Positions 1 through 6,933 of a DNA stretch of 13,265 nucleotides are shown here, piece after piece. The stretch is from the NCBI GenBank assembly GCA_021821585.1, contig JAKACF010000047.1, positions 1-13,265 of the forward strand. Direction: 5' to 3'. Source of the DNA: Actinomycetes bacterium (GTDB lineage Bacteria; Actinomycetota; Acidimicrobiia; Acidimicrobiales; Bog-793). The translations under genes and the position numbers were made by a program. Positions within the stretch are counted from its first letter, which is position 1. Each line of letters starts with the position of its first letter. The notes beneath the pieces are model-generated. The model was not told the DNA's origin. It made no database searches and saw nothing but the letters and a program-made list of their open reading frames with translations.

Positions 1-1
1 C

Positions 2-745
2 AAGGTGCACCACGAGATGAAGGTGCGGGCCCGCAAGGGGTACACCGTCATCTACGTCTGCCACGAGGGCCACGAGGAGGCGATCGGGACCATGGCGGTC
101 GCCCCCGAGGCCGTCCGGCTCGTCGAGTCGGTGGAGGACGTGGCGACCCTCGACCTGCCAGACGGCGAGCCGGTGGCCCTCCTCGCCCAGACGACGCTCG
201 CCCACGACGAGTGGTCCGGCATCGTCGAGGCCGCCACGGAGCGCTACCCGGAGTTGTGGATGCCGGGCCGCTCCGACCTCTGCTACGCGACGACGAACCG
301 CCAGGCCGCCATGCGGGCCCTCGCCCCCGGCTGCGACGCCGTCGTCGTGATCGGCTCGGCGAACTCCTCCAACACCGTCTCGCTCGCCAAGACGGCCGCC
401 GCCTACGGCTGCCCGCGGGTGCACCGGGTGAACTCGCTCTCCGAGCTCCCCGGCGACCTCGAGGGCGTCGTCGGGGTCACCGCCGGCGCCTCGGCGCCCG
501 AGTGGCTCGTCGAGGAGGTGCTCGACGCCCTCTCCCCCGCCAGGGGCATCGAGGTCGTCCACGTCACCGACGAGGACGAGTACTTCCCTCCCCCACCCGA
601 GCTGCGTGACCTCCTCCGGGCGATGGCGCTCGGGGCCTCCTGCCTCCTCGGGGCGCCGCCCGGCGCCTCGGCGCCGACCGCCGCCGACCGGGAGCGCTCC
701 GCCGCCGTGGTGCTGCGTCCCGGCGGGATCGCCCTCGCCTCGTGA
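2..745 (+). CDS. ispH: 4-hydroxy-3-methylbut-2-enyl diphosphate reductase, 3' part
   Basis: This enzyme makes IPP and DMAPP from HMBPP in the last step of the MEP isoprenoid pathway, using a [4Fe-4S] cluster in the cytosol. The visible 247 residues match the family from just after its CPLVTK motif: GHEE and GT (substrate His and Glu), QTTL, the DLCYATTNRQ block with the third cluster cysteine, GS-NSSN, and GVTAGASAPE. The reading frame is open to the left edge (an AAG codon at 2-4), so the GTG at 5 is not the real start. Roughly the first 100 residues, with the other two cluster cysteines, lie outside the window. After the usual C-terminal end (FPPPPELR) there is an extra tail of about 45 residues rich in Ala, Gly and Pro with no recognisable domain. 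The gene overlaps the next by GTGA, so the two are probably co-translated. The family call is very secure. Confidence 0.95.
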   Translation, partial: KVHHEMKVRARKGYTVIYVCHEGHEEAIGTMAVAPEAVRLVESVEDVATLDLPDGEPVALLAQTTLAHDEWSGIVEAATERYPELWMPGRSDLCYATTNRQAAMRALAPGCDAVVVIGSANSSNTVSLAKTAAAYGCPRVHRVNSLSELPGDLEGVVGVTAGASAPEWLVEEVLDALSPARGIEVVHVTDEDEYFPPPPELRDLLRAMALGASCLLGAPPGASAPTAADRERSAAVVLRPGGIALAS

Positions 746-1569
746 ACGAGCGGGACCGCCGCCGGCGGCGCGCCACCGACGACCTCATCGACCGGGTCGC
801 CCTCGAGGAGTTCTCCGCCCACCACGGCGGCCAGCTCCTCCACCCCGTGGCGGTCGTCATCGCCGCCTACAAGGAAGCCGAGAACATCGAGCGGGTCGTG
901 AAGTCGATGCCGGCGGAGATCGGGGGCGAGGCCGTCTCGGTCGTCGTCGTCGTCGACGGCGAGGACGACGGGACGAGCGCCATCGCCCGGGCAGCCGGCG
1001 CCCTGGCGGTCATCGCCCCGGTCAACAGAGGCCAGGGTGCCGCCCTCCGCCTCGGCTACCGGGTCGCCCGCGAGTACGGGGCCCGCTTCGTCGTGACGGC
1101 GGACGCGGACGGCCAGTGCGACCCGGACGACCTCGCCCGGGCGCTCGGGCCGGTGATGTCGGGCGAGAAGGACTTCGTGAACGGCTCGCGCCGTCTCGGC
1201 GCGACCCACAACCGCGACGGCGTGCGCAACGCCGGGGTGGTCGTCTACGCCGCCCTCATCAGCCTGCTCACCCGGACGAAGGTGACCGACACGGCAAACC
1301 CGATCCGCGCCTTTCGGGCCGAGCTCACCGCCCACCTCACCCTCGAGGAGCCCCAGTACCAGGCCTCCGAGCTCCTCATCAGCGCCCTCAGCCACGGCGT
1401 CTCGTACGGCGAGGTCCCCGTCACGATGCTGACGAGGGCCGGCGGTGCCTCGAAGAAGGGCGGCAACCTCGCCTACGGCTACCGCTACGGCAAGGTGGTG
1501 CTGAGGACCTACTGGCGCGAGCGGCTCAGCCGGCGTGCCCGAGGGCAGAGGCCGCCGGCTCCTCGCTGA
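742..1569 (+). CDS. Glycosyltransferase family 2 (dolichol-phosphate mannosyltransferase-like)
   Basis: A GT-A fold glycosyltransferase of 275 residues that should transfer a sugar from a nucleotide donor; the acceptor cannot be read from sequence. After a charged N-terminus (five consecutive Arg near residues 6-10) the GT2 core begins at about residue 35. Visible motifs are VIAAYKEAENIE (38-50), VVVDGEDDGTS (69-79), NRGQGAALRLGY (95-106) and the metal-binding DAD of DADGQ (121-125). NPIRAFR near 186-192 is also typical of polyprenyl-phosphate mannosyl- or glucosyltransferases. I see no membrane segment, so it is soluble or peripheral. The GTG start at 742 is chosen because it overlaps the ispH stop as GTGA and keeps the whole domain. 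There is no Shine-Dalgarno, so translation probably relies on coupling. Coupling to ispH would suit use of a polyprenyl-phosphate acceptor, which is inference. Its last 44 bases overlap the 3' end of the opposing MFS gene. Confidence 0.88.
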   Translation: MNERDRRRRRATDDLIDRVALEEFSAHHGGQLLHPVAVVIAAYKEAENIERVVKSMPAEIGGEAVSVVVVVDGEDDGTSAIARAAGALAVIAPVNRGQGAALRLGYRVAREYGARFVVTADADGQCDPDDLARALGPVMSGEKDFVNGSRRLGATHNRDGVRNAGVVVYAALISLLTRTKVTDTANPIRAFRAELTAHLTLEEPQYQASELLISALSHGVSYGEVPVTMLTRAGGASKKGGNLAYGYRYGKVVLRTYWRERLSRRARGQRPPAPR

Positions 1570-2839
1570 GGACCGCTGCGTCCGCGACGGCCGGGACGAC
1601 GGCCGGCTGCGGCGGGAGGCTCGTCCCCGGGGCGGCGGCGGGAACCACCGAGCCCCGGCCGGAGACCGTGCGCCAGAGCACGGCGACCACGGCGAGGCAG
1701 CACATGACCCCGCCGGCGGCGAGCACGTAGGGCAGCCAGGCGTGGATCCCGAACAGCGCCCCCGAGATGCTGGCCGAGACCGCCACGGCGGCCGTCTGGG
1801 CGCTGAAGACCGCCCCCTGGGCCCTGCCGAGCTCGTGGGAGGGCACCGAGCCCGAGAGCTGGGCCGACTCGGCGGGTGCCCCGAGCGAGACCGTCACGGC
1901 CTCGCCGATCCCGAGACCGATGAGCCAGGCGACGGAGTGGATGAAGGGGTAGACGGCGGCGAAGGCGGCCGAGCCGAGGAGCGCCAGGGCCACGAGGTAG
2001 CGCCGGTCCATGTGGTCGACGAGCCATCCGGCCGGGAGCGACATGATGGCGAAGGGCAGGGCGAAGAAGGTCCAGGAGAGGCCGAGCTGCCAGGGGGCCG
2101 CCCCGCGGAGGGTGAGCAGGAGGCTCCAGCAGACCTCGTACATCCCGATGACGATGCCGCCGGCGAGGAAGGCGACGCCGACGCCGAGGACGGAGCGGTT
2201 CCGCCACAGCGGGCTCCGCCGGACTCCGCTCGGGTGCTCGTAGCCCTTCGCCTTCGGGGCGAAGGCGAGGATCGGCGCGGCCGCGCTGAGGACGAGGACC
2301 GCCGCCCCGAGGAAGAGGATCTTCATCCCCGACAGCCCGAGCAGGCCTCCGACGAAGGGGCCGACGGCCATCCCGACGGTCCGGGTGCCGTACAGGGCGG
2401 CGAAGGCGCGGCCGCGCTGGTGCTCGGGGACGACCTCGCCGAGGGTGGCGGAGTTGGCGACGTCGACGACGCCGACGCCGGCCCCCTGCAGTGCCCGGAG
2501 GACGAAAGCGGCCACCGGCGCCGACAGGAAGACGAAGAGCACGCTCGCGAGGGCGTAGGTGGCGAGCCCGGCGACCTGGATCGTGCGCCGCCCCACCCGG
2601 TCCGAGAGCCGGCCGACCGGGTACTGGACGAGCACGGCGGCGGCGAAGAAGGCCGCCATCGTGAAGCCGACGAGGGTGAGCGACGAGCCCTGGTGGCGGA
2701 GGTAGACGGGCAGCAGCGGGAGCACGGAGCTCGCGCCGCCCCACTCGGCCAAGGCCGAGATCGACAGGGCGGCGACGACGCGTGTCGTCGCCCTCGCCTC
2801 CGGCGAGCGGCCGGTCAGCCATCTCGATCGCATGCTCAC
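1526..2839 (-). CDS. MFS transporter, probable drug/proton antiporter
   Basis: A 437-residue membrane protein with about twelve hydrophobic segments between roughly residues 20 and 390. The MFS motif A signature GRLSDRVGRR lies in the loop after the second segment (76-85), and a related GWLVDHMDRR occurs in the second half, as expected of the duplicated fold. The last 40 or so residues form an Ala/Pro/Val-rich cytoplasmic tail. By family and by its TetR partner it is probably a proton-driven exporter of a small toxic compound; the substrate is unknown. The GTG at 2839 is chosen over the ATG two codons later because GGAGG ends seven bases before it. This is the clearest ribosome binding site in the window, and it is embedded in the end of tetR, whose stop is four bases upstream. 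The 3' end runs 44 bases into the convergent glycosyltransferase gene, with no terminator between them. Confidence 0.9.
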   Translation of the reverse strand: MSMRSRWLTGRSPEARATTRVVAALSISALAEWGGASSVLPLLPVYLRHQGSSLTLVGFTMAAFFAAAVLVQYPVGRLSDRVGRRTIQVAGLATYALASVLFVFLSAPVAAFVLRALQGAGVGVVDVANSATLGEVVPEHQRGRAFAALYGTRTVGMAVGPFVGGLLGLSGMKILFLGAAVLVLSAAAPILAFAPKAKGYEHPSGVRRSPLWRNRSVLGVGVAFLAGGIVIGMYEVCWSLLLTLRGAAPWQLGLSWTFFALPFAIMSLPAGWLVDHMDRRYLVALALLGSAAFAAVYPFIHSVAWLIGLGIGEAVTVSLGAPAESAQLSGSVPSHELGRAQGAVFSAQTAAVAVSASISGALFGIHAWLPYVLAAGGVMCCLAVVAVLWRTVSGRGSVVPAAAPGTSLPPQPAVVPAVADAAVLSEEPAASALGHAG

Positions 2840-2843
2840 GTCG

Positions 2844-2852
2844 TCACCTCCC
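2844..2852 (-). promoter_or_regulatory. Strong Shine-Dalgarno for the MFS gene, inside the tetR stop
   Basis: Read on the minus strand the sequence is GGGAGGTGA, complementary to the 3' end of 16S rRNA. Its final TGA is the tetR stop codon. The GGAGG core is seven bases from the GTG at 2839 and thirteen from the ATG at 2833, which favours the GTG. The overlap with the stop suggests that the two genes are translationally coupled. Confidence 0.85.
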
Positions 2853-3473
2853 TTCGTGCTCTCGGCGCCGGTCCGCCGTGTCGTCCCGCCCCGTCGCCGC
2901 CCTCGGTGCCCCTCCTGCTCCGGCCGCCTCGTCGATCATCCGGGCGAGGCGGCGCCCCACCTCGGCCCGCAGCTCCGTCCCGAGCGGGGCCAGGCCGAAC
3001 AGGTCGCTCAGCCAGATGCCGTCGGCCGCCAGGCGGACGACGGTCGAGAGCTCCGGTGCCAGCCCGTCGTCCTCGAGCGACGCCTGCCAGGCGGCGAAGC
3101 GCTCCCGGAGCGGGGCGAGCAGCTCGGGGTCGGAGGCGACACCGGCGAGCAGGGCGCCCCCGAGGCGCTGCTCGCGCTGGTCGCCCGGGGGCTCGGCGAG
3201 CGTCGCCTCGAGGTAGGCCCGGGTGAAGTCCCCCGGCCGGCCCGAGAAGGCGTCGAGCTCCTCGAGGGCGGCGTCGAAGGAGACGACGTAGCGCTCGACC
3301 ATGGCGCTCACGAGCGCCGCCCGGCTCGGGAAGTGGTAGAGGATCCCCCCCTTGCTCACCCCGGCCTCGTGGGCGGCCGCCTCGAGGGTGAGCTTGGAGA
3401 CCCCGTCGCGGATGACGAGGTCCTCGGCCGCGCACAGGATGCGGGCGCGCGTGTCGGCGGAGTTCCTCGTCAT
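2844..3473 (-). CDS. TetR/AcrR family transcriptional repressor
   Basis: A 209-residue one-component regulator. The N-terminal DNA-binding domain is typical: TRARILCAAEDLV (8-20), then the helix-turn-helix region of about 28-50 with TLEAAAHEAGVSKGGILYHF, the family's recognition-helix signature. The rest is a helical ligand-binding and dimer domain with no assignable ligand. The ATG at 3473 gives a normal TetR length and has a TATAGT -10 hexamer ending six bases upstream, so the mRNA may start at the ATG itself. The gene is followed after four bases by an MFS exporter and preceded by a palindrome overlapping its own promoter. The simplest reading is an autoregulated repressor that controls the exporter and is released when the exporter's substrate binds. 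Family assignment is secure; the regulatory role is inferred. Confidence 0.93.
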   Translation of the reverse strand: MTRNSADTRARILCAAEDLVIRDGVSKLTLEAAAHEAGVSKGGILYHFPSRAALVSAMVERYVVSFDAALEELDAFSGRPGDFTRAYLEATLAEPPGDQREQRLGGALLAGVASDPELLAPLRERFAAWQASLEDDGLAPELSTVVRLAADGIWLSDLFGLAPLGTELRAEVGRRLARMIDEAAGAGGAPRAATGRDDTADRRREHEGR

Positions 3474-3479
3474 GGGGTG

Positions 3480-3485
3480 ACTATA
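3480..3485 (-). promoter_or_regulatory. Putative -10 element of the tetR-MFS operon
   Basis: The minus strand reads TATAGT, close to the TATAAT consensus, in a region otherwise very poor in A and T. The six bases CACCCC separate it from the ATG of tetR, which places the expected transcription start on or next to the A of the start codon (leaderless mRNA). I see no good -35 hexamer. It shares two bases with the palindrome at 3484-3499. Confidence 0.6.
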
Positions 3486-3499
3486 CCGTCTGGACGGTA
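3484..3499. promoter_or_regulatory. Palindromic operator, probable TetR binding site
   Basis: TACCGTC (3484-3490) and GACGGTA (3493-3499) are perfect inverted repeats separated by TG, giving a 16-base site. It lies directly upstream of tetR and overlaps the -10 hexamer, so a bound repressor dimer would exclude RNA polymerase. Length, symmetry and position fit TetR-family operators in general. Binding by this particular protein is inferred from position. Confidence 0.75.
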
Positions 3500-3510
3500 C
3501 AGTTGGAGCC

Positions 3511-3525
3511 GACCGCGAGGCGGTC
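3511..3525 (-). terminator. Hairpin at the end of the epimerase gene, possible terminator
   Basis: GACCGC (3511-3516) and GCGGTC (3520-3525) form a perfect six-base stem with a three-base loop, and the stem includes part of the epimerase stop codon. No U-tract follows, so it is not a canonical intrinsic terminator. U-poor hairpins have been proposed to act this way in actinobacteria. It sits just before the tetR promoter, where insulation from upstream transcription would make sense. Confidence 0.4.
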
Positions 3526-4420
3526 AGCCGGAGGTGGCGAGGAAGTCCTCCCAGGTCGCCTTCATCCCGGCGGGAAGGTCGTAGTCGGGCACCCATCCCC
3601 GGCTCTTCGCCCTCGAGTTGTCGACGATGACGGCCGGCATCTCCCCGGGCTTGGCAGGGACGTGCTCCGTCCCGATCGGCCGGCCCGTCGCCTCGCAGGC
3701 GGCATCGACGAGCTCCAGCACCGAGAAGGACTCGCCGCTCCCGATGACGAGGGTGTCGCTCGCCTCGAGGTCGACGGCGAGCTCGATCGCCTTCACGACG
3801 TCGGCGATGTAGACGTAGTCGCGCACCTGCCTGCCGTCGCCGTAGATCGGGATGCCGCCACCGGAGAGGGCGGCCCGCATCATCCGAGCGATGACCGAGT
3901 CCTTCACCTGCATGCCCCGGCCGTAGACGTTCGTGAAGCGGAGGGCGACGGTCTTCAGCCCGTAGACGGCGGAGTAGGCGGACATGAGGTTCTCGGCCGC
4001 CGCCTTGGTGGCGCCGTAGGGGGTGAGGGGCCGCAGCGGCATGTCCTCGACGATCACCTTGGTGCCGACGTCGCCGACGACGGCGTTGGTCGAGGCGAAG
4101 ACGAAGGAGGGCACCTCGAGCTCCCGGCAGCGCTCGAGCAGGTAGTGGGTGGCGAGCACGTTGGTGCGGAAGACCCCGTCGGGGTCGCTGATCGAGTCCA
4201 GCACTCTCGTCAGGGCCGCGAGGTGGACCACGGCATCGGTCCCGTCGGCCAGCGCCTCGGTCGTGGTCGCCGGGTCGCGCAGGTCGCCCTGGACGTGGCG
4301 GACCCCCTCGTCGGCTCTCGCTTTCAGGTCGACGACGGTCACCTCGTCGCCACGCTCGAGCAGGCGGCTGACGAGTTGGCGTCCGATGAAACCGGCTCCC
4401 CCGGTGACGAGCACGCGCAC
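3524..4420 (-). CDS. NAD-dependent epimerase/dehydratase (extended SDR, nucleotide-sugar type)
   Basis: A 298-residue extended short-chain dehydrogenase of the UDP-glucose 4-epimerase/dehydratase group, expected to alter a nucleotide-linked sugar using tightly bound NAD. The Rossmann glycine motif GGAGFIG is at 7-13, with an acidic Asp31 after the second strand that favours NAD over NADP. HLAAL is at 66-70, and the catalytic Ser/Thr lies in FASTNA (108-113). YGATK gives the Tyr135/Lys139 pair. RFTNVYG and DYVYIADVV (substrate region) complete the fold. The usual S-VYG stretch reads NAVVG here, a mild variation that keeps the hydroxyl residues. The GTG at 4420 starts right at the Rossmann strand (RVLVTGGAG). 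The gene lies 31 bases after plsC on the same strand and may share its transcript or use its own weak promoter. The exact substrate is not readable. Confidence 0.9.
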   Translation of the reverse strand: MRVLVTGGAGFIGRQLVSRLLERGDEVTVVDLKARADEGVRHVQGDLRDPATTTEALADGTDAVVHLAALTRVLDSISDPDGVFRTNVLATHYLLERCRELEVPSFVFASTNAVVGDVGTKVIVEDMPLRPLTPYGATKAAAENLMSAYSAVYGLKTVALRFTNVYGRGMQVKDSVIARMMRAALSGGGIPIYGDGRQVRDYVYIADVVKAIELAVDLEASDTLVIGSGESFSVLELVDAACEATGRPIGTEHVPAKPGEMPAVIVDNSRAKSRGWVPDYDLPAGMKATWEDFLATSG

Positions 4421-4428
4421 GGTCGGTC

Positions 4429-4434
4429 ACCCTA
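4429..4434 (-). promoter_or_regulatory. Possible -10 element before the epimerase
   Basis: In the 31-base gap between plsC and the epimerase the minus strand reads TAGGGT, eight bases before the GTG start. This matches the loose TANNNT -10 pattern and could give an almost leaderless transcript. The match is weak, no -35 is visible, and read-through from plsC is equally possible. Confidence 0.3.
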
Positions 4435-4451
4435 CTCGCGCGCTCTCGGTT

Positions 4452-5204
4452 TCAGCGCCTCGTCCGGCCGTCCATCGTCGTCGTGTCGCGCACCCGCTCC
4501 GCCTCCTCGAAGCAGGCCTGGATCTGCTCGCGCACCTCGTCGGAGAGCTCGCGCATCGCCCGGCGCGACACCGGTGCCCGGCGGCCGGCGGCCCCCTCCC
4601 GCTCCTCGACGGGTCGGGGGAGCACCGGCTCCCCGATGACGAGGTCGACGCGCCGGGGCCGGGGTAGTGCCGACCCGCGCGGCATGGCCTTCTCACTCCC
4701 CCCGATGCCGACCGGCACGACGGGCACGCCGGCCCGCAGCGCCAGGTAGGCGACGCCCTCGCGCAGCTCGGCCACGGTCGGGCCCGAGCGCCGGGTGCCC
4801 TCGGGGAACATGACGAGGGGCTCCCCGCCCGCCAGCACGGCCCGGGAGCGCTCGAGGGCCTCACGGTCGGCGCCCGAGCGGTTGACCGGGAAGGCGCCGA
4901 GCGCCTCGATGAGGCGGCCGACGGCCTTGGACTTCCACACCTCCGCCTTCACGATGTAGCGCAGCCGGCGCCTCGTGACACGGGCGACGAGCAGCCAGTC
5001 GAGGTAGGAGCGGTGCACCGGGGCGAGGATGTAGGGCCCGCTCTCGGGGAGGTGCTCGCGCCCGACGACCCGTCCCGGGAAGGCGAGGCGCGAGGCGCCG
5101 ACGGCGACGAACCGGCAGGCCCGGTAGAGGGCCAGCTCGCCGCCGGTCGGCGGGTGCGGCGGCCGGAGGGCGACCGGGGGCGCCTTGGCTGGGCGTTCGC
5201 TCAT
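4452..5204 (-). CDS. plsC: 1-acyl-sn-glycerol-3-phosphate acyltransferase (PlsC family)
   Basis: A 250-residue acyltransferase that should acylate lysophosphatidic acid to phosphatidic acid at the inner face of the membrane. The four family blocks are present. HRSYLD (64-69) is the HX4D catalytic motif. GAFPVNR (103-109) is block II. FPEGTRR (133-139) is the phosphate-binding block III. PVVPVGIGG (161-169) is block IV. There is no clear transmembrane helix, only a moderately hydrophobic segment near residues 30-43. The C-terminus is long and charged. The ATG at 5204 overlaps the cmk stop as ATGA, and a GAGGAGG lies about a dozen bases upstream, farther than ideal. A cmk-plsC pair is a common bacterial arrangement. 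Other substrates within the PlsC family cannot be excluded. Confidence 0.9.
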   Translation of the reverse strand: MSERPAKAPPVALRPPHPPTGGELALYRACRFVAVGASRLAFPGRVVGREHLPESGPYILAPVHRSYLDWLLVARVTRRRLRYIVKAEVWKSKAVGRLIEALGAFPVNRSGADREALERSRAVLAGGEPLVMFPEGTRRSGPTVAELREGVAYLALRAGVPVVPVGIGGSEKAMPRGSALPRPRRVDLVIGEPVLPRPVEEREGAAGRRAPVSRRAMRELSDEVREQIQACFEEAERVRDTTTMDGRTRR

Positions 5205-5854
5205 AGGTGCCGGAGTACCTCCTCGACGACGGCGTCCACGCTCAGATGGGTGGAGTCCACCACGATGGCACCGTCGGGGACCGTGAGGGGGGACGTCGGC
5301 CGCCCCGAGTCGTAGGCGTCGCGCGCCGCCAGGGCGGCGAGCGCCTCGGCCGGAGCCTCGGCCACCTCAAGCCCGGTGGGGACGGCGCCGCGCTGGTCCA
5401 CTCTCCGCCGGGCCCGCTCGCCCGGGTCGGCCGTCAGGTAGACCTTGAGGTCGGCGTCGGGGAAGACGACCGACCCGATGTCGCGCCCCTCCACCACCCC
5501 CCCACCGTGCGCGGCCGCCCAGGCCCGCTGGCGGGCGACGAGCTCGGCTCTCACGCCGGGGTGGGCCGAGACGGCCGAGACGGCGGCGTCGACGGCCGGC
5601 GTGCGGATGGCGGCGGTGACGTCCTCGCCGTCGAGCAGGACCTGCTCGCCGAGGCTGAGGACCATCGAGGCGGCGAGCTCGCCGGCCTGCCCGGCGTCGC
5701 CCGGGTCGGCGCCGGCCCGGAGCACGAGCAGGGTGACGGCACGGTACATGGCCCCGGTGTCGAGGCGGGCAAGCCCGAGCCGCCCTGCGACCGCCGCGGC
5801 CACGGTCGACTTCCCCGAGCCCGCCGGGCCGTCGATGGCGATGAGCGGGCTCAC
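5201..5854 (-). CDS. cmk: Cytidylate kinase
   Basis: A 217-residue cytosolic (d)CMP kinase that phosphorylates CMP and dCMP with ATP in pyrimidine nucleotide recycling. The P-loop is DGPAGSGKST (8-17). LDTGAMYRAVT (31-41) is the NMP-binding signature, GRDIGS (123-128) contributes substrate contacts, and RDAYDSGRPTSPL (178-190) is the characteristic C-terminal block. Length is normal for the short bacterial form. The GTG at 5854 overlaps the tyrA stop as GTGA and begins right before the first beta strand. No Shine-Dalgarno is seen upstream, so it probably depends on coupled translation. It lies between tyrA and plsC in the same run. Confidence 0.96.
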   Translation of the reverse strand: MSPLIAIDGPAGSGKSTVAAAVAGRLGLARLDTGAMYRAVTLLVLRAGADPGDAGQAGELAASMVLSLGEQVLLDGEDVTAAIRTPAVDAAVSAVSAHPGVRAELVARQRAWAAAHGGGVVEGRDIGSVVFPDADLKVYLTADPGERARRRVDQRGAVPTGLEVAEAPAEALAALAARDAYDSGRPTSPLTVPDGAIVVDSTHLSVDAVVEEVLRHL

Positions 5855-6933
5855 GGCGCCGAGCGGGCCGGGGCGCCGGCGGAGACGGCCACCTTGAAGC
5901 CGCCCTGCCGCAGGGCGCTCGCTAGAGAGGCGGCGGAGGACTCGGTGACAACGAGGACGAGGACGCCGCGGGGTCCCTCGGTGGAGTGGGCGATCTCGAT
6001 GTCGTAGATGTTGACACCGAGACCGCCGGCGATCGAGGTGACCTCGGCGAGCACGCCGGGCCGGTCGGGCACGACGAGGCGCAGCTCGCTCGTCTCGGGC
6101 GGCCGGGCACCGCGGGCCGGCAGGTTGCGCCGGGCGGCCCCTGCGCTCTCGAGGAGCGCGACGAGGGCGGCGCGGTCGCGCTCGGCGACGATGCGTCGCA
6201 CCTCGCCGAGCCGCCCGATCAGCCGGTCGAGGACGGGCACGATGGCGCCGGCGTTGTCCCGGCAGATGTCGGGCCAGATGGCGCTCGAGCCCGCCGCCAC
6301 CCGCGTCATGTCGCGGAACCCGCCCGCCGCCAGGTGCAAGAGGGCCTCCCGGTCGACCGGCGACTCCGCCGCCAGCGACATGAGCGTCGCCGAGGTGAGG
6401 TGCGGCACGTGCGAGACGACGGCGACGAGCTCATCGTGGCGCTCCGCCTCGAGCACGACCACGTCGGCGCCGAGGGTGGCGACCGCCTCCCGGACGACCG
6501 AGAAGGCCTCCTCGTCGGTGCCCGCGGTCGGGGTGAGCACCCAGGCGGCGCCGACGAACAGGTCGGGGTCGGCCCCGTCTGGCCCCTCCTGCTCGGACCC
6601 CGCCATCGGGTGGCCGGGGACGAAGCGGGGGTGGACCAGCCCCGAGGCGATCGGGCCCTTCACCCCGGCGACGTCGGTGACGACGAGCCGCTGCCCGGGA
6701 CCGGCGGAGCCGAGGAGGCGCCGGGCGGTGGCGACGACGGCCGAGGCGGGCGTGGCGACGACGGCGAGGTCGGCGTCCTCGACGCCCCCGAGGCGCTCGA
6801 CGACGCCGAGCTCGAGGGCCCGGGTCGCCCGGTCAGGGTCGAGGTCCTCGCCGCTGACGCTCGCCCCCCGCCCGCGAAGCCCGAGCGCGACCGAGGAGCC
6901 GACGAGGCCGAGGCCGACGACGTGGACCCTCAC
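5851..6933 (-). CDS. tyrA: Prephenate dehydrogenase with C-terminal ACT domain
   Basis: A 360-residue enzyme that oxidatively decarboxylates prephenate to 4-hydroxyphenylpyruvate for tyrosine synthesis. It starts with a Rossmann NAD-binding fold, GLGLVG (7-12). GHPMAGSE (107-114), SHVPH with the catalytic His (174-178) and GGFRDMTR (204-211) are signatures of the dehydrogenase domain. From about residue 283 an ACT domain follows (LRLVVPDRPGVLAEV, then GVNIYDIEI), suggesting allosteric feedback, most likely by tyrosine. I start it at the GTG at 6933, because this overlaps the aroH stop as GTGA and places the Rossmann strand right after the initiator. The open frame extends upstream to 7035 with low-complexity residues inside aroH, which I disregard. 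With aroH it makes two consecutive steps from chorismate. Confidence 0.94.
   Translation of the reverse strand: MRVHVVGLGLVGSSVALGLRGRGASVSGEDLDPDRATRALELGVVERLGGVEDADLAVVATPASAVVATARRLLGSAGPGQRLVVTDVAGVKGPIASGLVHPRFVPGHPMAGSEQEGPDGADPDLFVGAAWVLTPTAGTDEEAFSVVREAVATLGADVVVLEAERHDELVAVVSHVPHLTSATLMSLAAESPVDREALLHLAAGGFRDMTRVAAGSSAIWPDICRDNAGAIVPVLDRLIGRLGEVRRIVAERDRAALVALLESAGAARRNLPARGARPPETSELRLVVPDRPGVLAEVTSIAGGLGVNIYDIEIAHSTEGPRGVLVLVVTESSAASLASALRQGGFKVAVSAGAPARSAP

Noticed and set aside
403..1395. 330-codon open frame on the minus strand opposite ispH and the glycosyltransferase.
   Set aside because: Composition is Val/Gly/Asp/Arg-rich without any domain, and it lies wholly antisense to two recognised genes; this is a normal by-product of high GC.
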